From NCBI GenBank assembly GCA_947589655.1, contig CANQCE010000024.1:1-10790 (forward strand): DNA of 10,790 nt, written 5' to 3'. The position numbers and the translations under genes were made by a program. Every line of letters starts with the position of its first letter. The first letter of the stretch is position 1. Under the pieces are notes generated by a model. It did no database searches. It worked only from the letters and a program-made list of their open reading frames with translations, and was not told the origin of the DNA. Shown piece by piece: positions 6,923 through 10,790 of this stretch. Origin of the DNA: an uncultured Clostridia bacterium (GTDB lineage Bacteria > Bacillota > Clostridia > Christensenellales > UBA1242).

Positions 6923-6952
6923 ATTTTACAATATATATAGTAGTTTTGTCAA
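6923..6952 (-). promoter_or_regulatory. Promoter of the nrd operon
   Basis: On the minus strand a perfect -35 TTGACA (6952-6947), an 18-base spacer and TAAAAT (6928-6923) lie about 35 bases before the nrdD ATG. The spacer is almost filled by an NrdR-like box, so repressor binding would directly block RNA polymerase. Confidence 0.75.
6928..6943. promoter_or_regulatory. NrdR-like box 1 (promoter-proximal)
   Basis: ACAATATATATAGTAG matches the published NrdR consensus ACACWATATATWGTGT at 13 of 16 positions by eye. It sits between the -35 and -10 of the nrdD promoter. Confidence 0.75.
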
Positions 6953-6959
6953 ACAAAAA

Positions 6960-6975
6960 TCACAAGATATGGTAT
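6960..6975. promoter_or_regulatory. NrdR-like box 2 (promoter-distal)
   Basis: TCACAAGATATGGTAT matches the NrdR consensus at 12 of 16 positions. Its centre is exactly 32 bp from that of box 1, the three-turn spacing known for tandem NrdR boxes that bind the repressor cooperatively. It lies just upstream of the -35. Confidence 0.7.
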
Positions 6976-7160
6976 TTTTAAAAAATTTTGACAAAATCCG
7001 ACTTTCACTAAATTTTTCAAAATTATCCTGTCTTTAAACACCCCAAAATTCAAAAATGCTTGTTATAAAACTATAACAAAACTGCCTAAAAAATTTTTTG
7101 TGAAATCTATTCGTAAAACCCAAAAATGCGGTTTTTGAGGCTTTTTTGCCTGTTTTAACA

Positions 7161-7176
7161 CCACAAGATATAGTAG
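7161..7176. promoter_or_regulatory. Isolated third NrdR-like box
   Basis: CCACAAGATATAGTAG matches the NrdR consensus at 12 of 16 positions and shares CACAAGATAT with box 2. It lies about 200 bases upstream of the pair and has no visible partner at 31-32 bp on either side. Confidence 0.5.
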
Positions 7177-7231
7177 GGTCTGTCCGTTCTCCTTAAAAGG
7201 CAATCAAGGCTTTCGTTTAATATTTCAAAGT

Positions 7232-7261
7232 TAAAAAATAAAAGCACCAATTGGTGCTTTT
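7232..7261 (-). terminator. Terminator of jag/khpB
   Basis: AAAAGCACC-AATT-GGTGCTTTT is a perfect nine-base-pair stem, six bases past the jag stop. On the minus strand it is followed by ATTTTTTAA; on the plus strand the T-run is also present, so it may work in both directions. Confidence 0.88.
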
Positions 7262-7267
7262 TTGTTG

Positions 7268-8113
7268 TTATTCTTTATATTCTTTAGGAAAAACAATCAG
7301 ATATCTTCTAGGTTCTTCGCCCTTGCTAAGCGTTGTAACGCGGTCATCATCTTGCAGCGCCGTATGGATGATTTTGCGTTCGCTGGCATCCATAGGTTCA
7401 AACTTGTAATATCTGCCACTTTTTGCCACCTTGTCGGCAATTCTTTTTGCAAGCGCGGTTAAACTTTCCGCTCTCTTTTCGCGATATCCGCCAATGTTCA
7501 AAATGATTTTTTTATGATTGCTTTCGCAAACCACGTTCATTAAGTGTGAAAGTGCCAGCATGCACTCGCCATGATGCCCAATCAAATCGTTTAAACTGTC
7601 CCCTACAACGTTAATTCTAACAAATTTTTCGTCCTCGGCACGTTCAACTTGCCCTGTAAGCCCAAGAGCGTTCAAAACGCCTTGAACAAAATCTTCGCAA
7701 GAGATAAGTTCACGCTCTTTTTCTTCTTTTGGCTCTTGCGGGCAAATTTCCTCGTCTGCAACAATCCTAACTTTCCTTACTGGCTTTTCTTCTTCTGTTT
7801 TTTGTTCTTCTGCTTTTGGCTCAGGCTTTGTTTCCGATTTTTGTTCTGTTTTTGCATCTGCTGTTTTTTTCATGAAGTTTTCAGCAAAATCTTCGTCATT
7901 TTCTTCTTTTGCAATTGTTTTTTTCAAATTCTCTTTCTTTTCATACTTTTCAAGTGCATCTTCCGAAATTGTAACCAAAACTTTTGCCTTCTTTAAAAAT
8001 CCGCCCTCGCTTAAAATTTTAATGTCCACATCTTCTCTGGCGGCTTTAAGTTCCAATAGAGCATTTTGCACCGCTTGTTCAATGTTCTTCCCTGTTGCTT
8101 CACATTCTCGCAT
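7268..8113 (-). CDS. jag: Jag/KhpB-type RNA-binding protein (Jag_N, KH and R3H domains)
   Basis: This 281-residue cytoplasmic protein has the full Jag/KhpB architecture. The Jag_N domain is at ~1-50 (TGKNIEQAVQNALLEL ... GFLKKAKV). A long Glu/Lys-rich, low-complexity linker covers ~55-135. The KH domain is at ~140-205, with the GxxG loop as GHHG in DLIGHHGECMLAL. The R3H domain is at ~215-278 and includes ERKIIHTAL. Family members bind small and messenger RNAs together with KhpA and influence cell elongation and division in streptococci. The start at 8113 has AAGGAGAAGG upstream, with the last AAGG six bases away. In most Firmicutes jag follows yidC and rnpA near the origin; here it stands alone with its own promoter and terminator, divergent from a kinase gene. 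Confidence 0.95.
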   Translation of the reverse strand: MRECEATGKNIEQAVQNALLELKAAREDVDIKILSEGGFLKKAKVLVTISEDALEKYEKKENLKKTIAKEENDEDFAENFMKKTADAKTEQKSETKPEPKAEEQKTEEEKPVRKVRIVADEEICPQEPKEEKERELISCEDFVQGVLNALGLTGQVERAEDEKFVRINVVGDSLNDLIGHHGECMLALSHLMNVVCESNHKKIILNIGGYREKRAESLTALAKRIADKVAKSGRYYKFEPMDASERKIIHTALQDDDRVTTLSKGEEPRRYLIVFPKEYKE

Positions 8114-8143
8114 AATATACCTTCTCCTTTTTTAGTCGGTTTT

Positions 8144-8172
8144 AGTTTAACATATTTATCTCACTTTTGCAA
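8144..8172 (-). promoter_or_regulatory. Candidate promoter of jag
   Basis: On the minus strand TTGCAA (8172-8167), a 17-base spacer and TAAACT (8149-8144) lie about 30 bases before the jag ATG. Confidence 0.5.
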
Positions 8173-8222
8173 ACCAAATTAAAAAATTTTGAGATTTTTA
8201 AGCCAAAATATGCCAAAACTTT

Positions 8223-8250
8223 TTGATTTTTCTTTGATTTGTGATAACAT
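8223..8250 (+). promoter_or_regulatory. Candidate promoter of the cytidylate kinase gene
   Basis: TTGATT (8223-8228), a 16-base spacer and TAACAT (8245-8250) are correctly placed for the ATG at 8283, giving a leader of about 25 bases. The promoter also explains why a GTG at 8241, inside the promoter itself, is not the start. Confidence 0.5.
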
Positions 8251-8282
8251 TCTTCCAAATAAAATATTTTTGGAGGCGTTTT

Positions 8283-8837
8283 ATGCACATCACCCTGACT
8301 GGCAAGCCATGCAGCGGAAAAAGCACTGTGGCAAAAATTTTGGCAGATAAATACGGATTTCAAATTATTGGTGTTGGCGACATTTTTAAAGCCGAGGCAA
8401 AAAGGCGCGGCATGAGTGCAGAAGAATTTAATGAATACTGCTTAAAAGACCCTTCGTTCGACTTTTTTATCGACAACGAAACGCAGCGTTTGGCAAAAGA
8501 ACTTGAAGGTCAAAAAATTATCTTCGACAGCCGCCTTGCATGGCACTTTGCGCCAAAATCGTTCAAAGTTTTTGTGGATATCTCCGAAGACGAAATGGGC
8601 AAGCGGTTGGCATATTCTGACCGCACTGGCAAAGAAAAAATTGAAGATGTGGATGAAGCAAGAAAGCACCTCATCAACCGTTTTAACCTTGAAAACCAGC
8701 GTTATCAACAAATTTATGGCTTTAACAACCTTGACAAAACAAATTACGACCTTGTGCTGGACAGCACCAACAAAACGCCAGAGGAACTTGCCCACGAAGT
8801 TTACGAAAAATGTGTGCAATATTATAAGAAAAAATAA
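8283..8837 (+). CDS. Archaeal-type cytidylate kinase ((d)CMP kinase family)
   Basis: This 184-residue P-loop kinase most resembles the archaeal-type cytidylate kinases, which phosphorylate CMP/dCMP with ATP. Visible features are the Walker A loop GKPCSGKST (7-15); VGDIFKAEAKRRGMSAEEFN (about 31-50), the family's equivalent of the acceptor-binding segment; IDNETQRLAKE before the second core strand; FDSRLAWHF, corresponding to the LEGRLAGW motif of archaeal members; an ISEDEMGKRLAYSDR lid-like stretch; and NRFNLENQRYQQIYGFNN, a close match to the RYKEIYGID region. ATG at 8283 is chosen because GGAGG lies seven bases upstream; a frame open from GTG 8241 adds 14 residues without a ribosome binding site. 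The gene stands alone between its promoter and terminator. Another small-molecule kinase activity cannot be excluded. Confidence 0.75.
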   Translation: MHITLTGKPCSGKSTVAKILADKYGFQIIGVGDIFKAEAKRRGMSAEEFNEYCLKDPSFDFFIDNETQRLAKELEGQKIIFDSRLAWHFAPKSFKVFVDISEDEMGKRLAYSDRTGKEKIEDVDEARKHLINRFNLENQRYQQIYGFNNLDKTNYDLVLDSTNKTPEELAHEVYEKCVQYYKKK

Positions 8838-8861
8838 ACCTCTTTTTGTAAGAGGTTTTTT
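8837..8861. terminator. Bidirectional terminator between the kinase and XRE genes
   Basis: AACCTCTT-TTTGT-AAGAGGTT is a perfect eight-base-pair stem beginning at the kinase stop codon. TTTT follows on the plus strand and TATTTTTT on the minus strand, so it can end both convergent genes. Confidence 0.9.
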
Positions 8862-8862
8862 G

Positions 8863-9057
8863 TTAATCTTCCAAGCCTAAAAGATAATCCGCCGAAACTT
8901 CAAAATATTTGCAAAGTTCAATCAAAATGGCAAAAGAAGGCTCTCTTATTCCCTGCTCATAATTGGAATAAGCACTCATTGTCACGCCTATTGCTTTGGC
9001 AACATCCTTTTGTGACACGCCCTTTTCTTTTCTTAAACTTTTCAAACGCTCGTTCAT
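8863..9057 (-). CDS. Small XRE/Cro-CI family DNA-binding protein
   Basis: This 64-residue protein is essentially one HTH_3 domain: MNERLKSLRKEKGVSQKDVA (helices 1-2), KAIGVTMSAYSNYEQGIREP (recognition helix around MSAYSNYEQG), then SFAILIELCKYFEVSADYLLGLED. It has no dimerisation or peptidase extension. Such proteins usually act as dimers repressing their own and a divergent promoter. The ATG at 9057 has no Shine-Dalgarno (TATTTTCTTAA precedes it). An extended -10 TGTTAATAT (9074-9066) would start transcription about two bases before the ATG, so a leaderless message is likely. It is divergent from a 70-residue HTH-like gene with two operator-like dyads between them, and convergent with the kinase. 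Confidence 0.93.
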   Translation of the reverse strand: MNERLKSLRKEKGVSQKDVAKAIGVTMSAYSNYEQGIREPSFAILIELCKYFEVSADYLLGLED

Positions 9058-9065
9058 TTAAGAAA

Positions 9066-9074
9066 ATATTAACA
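9066..9074 (-). promoter_or_regulatory. Extended -10 of the XRE gene, probably leaderless
   Basis: Minus-strand TGTTAATAT has the TGn extension and a TAATAT hexamer, with no good -35 at 17 bases. Transcription would begin near 9059, about two bases before the start codon. Confidence 0.4.
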
Positions 9075-9084
9075 CAATACGTGT
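9072..9084. promoter_or_regulatory. Operator-like dyad O1
   Basis: ACACAATACGTGT has ACAC/GTGT half-sites around five bases. It overlaps the extended -10 of the XRE gene and matches dyad O2 at 12 of 13 positions. Confidence 0.55.
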
Positions 9085-9092
9085 AAAAAAAC

Positions 9093-9121
9093 TTGACAAT
9101 ACACAATTCGTGTGATTTAAT
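9093..9121 (+). promoter_or_regulatory. Promoter of the plus-strand 70-residue gene
   Basis: A perfect TTGACA (9093-9098), a 17-base spacer and TTTAAT (9116-9121, five of six) form the strongest promoter in this block. Dyad O2 fills the spacer, so a bound regulator would block it. The predicted leader is only about ten bases. Confidence 0.65.
9101..9113. promoter_or_regulatory. Operator-like dyad O2
   Basis: ACACAATTCGTGT lies inside the plus-strand promoter, 29 bp centre to centre from O1 and in the same orientation. Confidence 0.55.
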
Positions 9122-9138
9122 ATTAAATGAGGTGAAAT

Positions 9139-9351
9139 ATGAAATTAAAACGCAAATTTAACACAACCCCTATTATAGATTTTTTGGAAAGGGAAAAACT
9201 TTCCGTAAAAGAATTTTGCAAAAAATACGATATTAAAAAATCGGATTTTAAAAAAATTTTTCATGATGATTTTAGCGTTGGCAGTGAGGAGGTTATGAAA
9301 ATCGCCGAGATTATTGACGTAAATCCTGCCGTGCTTTTTCCAAAAAAATAA
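9139..9351 (+). CDS. 70-residue HTH-like small protein, possible Cro-like partner
   Basis: This small basic protein reads like a divergent Cro/CI-type helix-turn-helix domain. LSVKEFCKKYDIKKSDFKKI aligns with the usual LSQxELAxxxGISxSTISRI core, and EEVMKIAEIIDVNPAVLF matches the LxKIAKALGVSxxxLF end of the domain. The tight turn glycine is replaced by aspartate (YDIKK), and the usual ENG segment is HDD. The ATG at 9139 has GAGGTG four to five bases upstream. It is divergent from the 64-residue XRE gene and shares its operator-like dyads, suggesting a two-gene switch; that function is inference. A bidirectional terminator follows directly. Confidence 0.8.
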   Translation: MKLKRKFNTTPIIDFLEREKLSVKEFCKKYDIKKSDFKKIFHDDFSVGSEEVMKIAEIIDVNPAVLFPKK

Positions 9352-9375
9352 AAACACCTTGATAAAAGGTGTTTT
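9351..9375. terminator. Bidirectional terminator between the HTH-like gene and the P-type ATPase
   Basis: AAAACACCTT-GATAA-AAGGTGTTTT is a perfect ten-base-pair stem. ATTTT follows on the plus strand and TATTTTTTT on the minus strand, serving both convergent genes. Confidence 0.9.
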
Positions 9376-9387
9376 ATTTTGTGTGTT

Positions 9388-10790
9388 TTATTTTTTATGC
9401 TTGTTTTGTGCTTTTTCTGGCTTGTAAGTGAGGGCGCGGATGGAGTTTAAAATGGCAAGCACTGTCACTCCCACATCGGCAAAGACTGCGGCAAGCATGG
9501 CAAGATGCCCAGTGACGCCAGTTAGCCCCAAAATGACAAACGCAAGTTTTACAACTGCTGAAAAAACAATGTTTTCAAGCACAATTTTGCGCGTATATTT
9601 TGAAATTTTAATTGCCGAAACAATCTTTTGCGGCTCATCGTCCACAAGCACAATGTCGCTTGCTTCAACGCTGGCAGGGCTGCCGTTAATGCCCATGCTT
9701 ATGCCCACATCCGCCAGCATAAGCGAAGGGGCATCGTTTAAGCCGTCACCAACATACGCCATGTTCTGCTGCTTTGTTTTGTGGCTTTCAAGCCATGCAT
9801 ATTTATCTTGTGGCAGCAATGCAGAAAGTGCCTCGTCAATGCCAATTTCATCTGCCACTTTTGCAACGGTTGCAGGATTATCGCCAGAAAGCATAACTGT
9901 GCGCACTCCCATTTTTTTAAGCGCTCTGCAAGCCTGTATGGAAGAAGGCTTTACGCTGTCTTTCATGTCAATCTGCCCAAGTTTCGTTTTGCCTTCAAAA
10001 AGTTCAACGGCGGTGTTCTCCAATGCCTTGCTCTTTCTGCCCACAAAATATTTTTTGCCCTTGTATTCAAACTCCACACCGCGTCCAGCAATTTCTTTGA
10101 TGTTTTCCGCCTTTGGCAGCCTCTTTTTTCCGCAAGAAGATACAATCGCCTTGGCAAGTGGATGCAAAGAGTTCTGCTCGCCAATGCTTGCCAAAAGCAA
10201 GATGTCTTTTTCGGACAGACCATCCTTGAAAGACGTCACTTTTTCAATTGAAAACTGCCCGGTTGTCAGCGTGCCAGTTTTGTCAAAAACCACTGTTTTA
10301 AGCCTAGCGCACACATCCAAATGGTTTGAGCCTTTAATTAAAATGCCGTGCTTTGACGCGTTTCCCAGCCCTGAAAAATACGCGAGCGGCACTGAAATTG
10401 CAAATGCACAAGGGCAGGAAACAACAAGAAAAATAAGCCCTTTGTAAATAGCGGTGTTAAAATTTTTGGTTGCCGCCCAAAAAATGCCCCAAACCAAAAC
10501 GGCAAGCACCACAACGCCCAATGTATACCACTTGGTGATTTTTGAAATGAAAGTTTCGGTTTTGGATTTGTTCTTGGAGGCGTTTTCCACCAAGTCCATA
10601 ATTTTGCTTACCGTGCTGCTTTTAAATTCTTTGTTTGCGCGGATTGTCAATGCACCGTCAAGCACCACACTCCCAGAAAGAATCTGCTCGCCTTTGTTGA
10701 TGCTCACAGGCACGCTTTCGCCAGTGAGGCTTTGCATATCTATGGCAGAAGTGCCTTCCAAAACCACGCCGTCAAGCGGCACTTTTTCTC
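9388..10790 (-). CDS. Zn2+/Cd2+-type P1B heavy-metal ATPase (5' end outside window)
   Basis: The frame is open to the right edge, so the N-terminus (metal-binding domain and first membrane helices) is missing; about 467 codons are visible. Numbering from the codon at 10782: the actuator TGES is at 20-23, the transmembrane CPC metal motif at 123-125, the phosphorylated aspartate D167 in DKTGT, the P1B nucleotide-domain HP pair at 207-208 and the hinge GDGLND at 345-350. The last membrane helices have K412 (VVKLAF) and D436 (FADVGVT). CPC plus a lysine in TM7 and an aspartate in TM8 is the signature of the ZntA/CadA group (P1B-2), which exports Zn, Cd or Pb. The C-terminus is a short basic tail. 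Codon 10782 is GTG but lies mid-domain and is not a start. No metal-responsive regulator is adjacent in the window. Confidence 0.95.
   Translation of the reverse strand, partial: EKVPLDGVVLEGTSAIDMQSLTGESVPVSINKGEQILSGSVVLDGALTIRANKEFKSSTVSKIMDLVENASKNKSKTETFISKITKWYTLGVVVLAVLVWGIFWAATKNFNTAIYKGLIFLVVSCPCAFAISVPLAYFSGLGNASKHGILIKGSNHLDVCARLKTVVFDKTGTLTTGQFSIEKVTSFKDGLSEKDILLLASIGEQNSLHPLAKAIVSSCGKKRLPKAENIKEIAGRGVEFEYKGKKYFVGRKSKALENTAVELFEGKTKLGQIDMKDSVKPSSIQACRALKKMGVRTVMLSGDNPATVAKVADEIGIDEALSALLPQDKYAWLESHKTKQQNMAYVGDGLNDAPSLMLADVGISMGINGSPASVEASDIVLVDDEPQKIVSAIKISKYTRKIVLENIVFSAVVKLAFVILGLTGVTGHLAMLAAVFADVGVTVLAILNSIRALTYKPEKAQNKHKK

Larger units (their letters stand above)
6889..7231. 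other. Long nrdD upstream region without a gene
   Basis: No gene with a start signal is visible. Besides the promoter and the NrdR-like boxes, it holds a perfect eight-base inverted repeat TTGTTATA-AAAC-TATAACAA at 7060-7079. Two short hairpins lie around 7112-7151 on the minus strand (AGGC-AAAAAA-GCCT, and AAAACC/GGTTTT), and an AAGGAG word at 7195-7190 precedes no usable start codon. An extended regulatory region or a second, distal promoter is possible. Confidence 0.45.

Noticed and set aside
7060..7079. Rex-binding site
   Set aside because: The distance between half-sites is two bases longer than the known Rex operator, so the match fails on spacing.
6889..7231. Riboswitch or structured leader upstream of nrdD
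   Set aside because: The hairpins seen are short and AT-rich, match no riboswitch class I know (including B12 types) and lie upstream of the best promoter, so they would not be in the main transcript.
8241..8282. GTG at 8241 as the start of the kinase
   Set aside because: It lies inside the candidate promoter and lacks a Shine-Dalgarno; ATG 8283 has GGAGG at good spacing and begins exactly at the first core strand before the P-loop.
9123..9141. Shared word AATGAGGTGAAA before both dut and the 70-residue gene
   Set aside because: It is simply a common A-rich Shine-Dalgarno context, not a specific regulatory element.
9428..10447. Long plus-strand open frame (339 codons) opposite the P-type ATPase
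   Set aside because: It has no recognisable domain and is serine-rich, as expected of an antisense shadow; the minus strand carries every P1B ATPase motif.

Overview
The window looks like a piece of chromosome from an AT-rich, low-GC Gram-positive anaerobe, most likely an uncultured gut-type member of the Clostridia. The evidence is the oxygen-sensitive class III ribonucleotide reductase, strong GGAGG-type ribosome binding sites, a Jag/KhpB protein, a secreted InlB-repeat protein and many hairpin-plus-U-tract terminators. Almost everything is on the minus strand; only a small kinase and a 70-residue HTH-like protein are on the plus strand. The taxonomic placement is inference.

Layout. 1-1970 (minus, runs off the left edge): the first 656 residues of a large secreted protein with a signal peptide, beta-helix-like turns, a carbohydrate-binding-like domain and InlB B-repeats. 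2312-3073 (minus): a ZIP-family metal importer. 3111-3423: a very AT-rich stretch with no gene. 3458-6888 (minus): a nucleotide operon, in transcription order nrdD, a 47-residue small ORF, a 17-residue small ORF overlapping nrdG, nrdG and dut, closed by a clear terminator. Its promoter (TTGACA-18-TAAAAT) carries two NrdR-like boxes exactly 32 bp apart, with a third, isolated box about 200 bp upstream. 7268-8113 (minus): jag/khpB, divergent from a plus-strand archaeal-type cytidylate kinase (8283-8837). 8863-9351: two small divergent HTH genes sharing an 81-bp control region with two near-identical operator-like dyads. 9388-10790 (minus, runs off the right edge): a zinc/cadmium-type P1B ATPase.

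How the genes work together. NrdD and NrdG make deoxyribonucleoside triphosphates without oxygen; Dut removes dUTP and supplies dUMP for thymidylate; the cytidylate kinase feeds CDP/CTP. NrdR probably shuts the operon when deoxynucleotides are plentiful. The ZIP importer and the P-type efflux pump point in opposite directions for divalent metal, though nothing here links their regulation.

Most worth a second look: (a) the two unrecognised small ORFs between nrdD and nrdG, each with a strong ribosome binding site; (b) the miniature CI/Cro-like divergent HTH pair, whose repressor-like member appears to be read from a leaderless mRNA; and (c) the modular secreted protein at the left edge.
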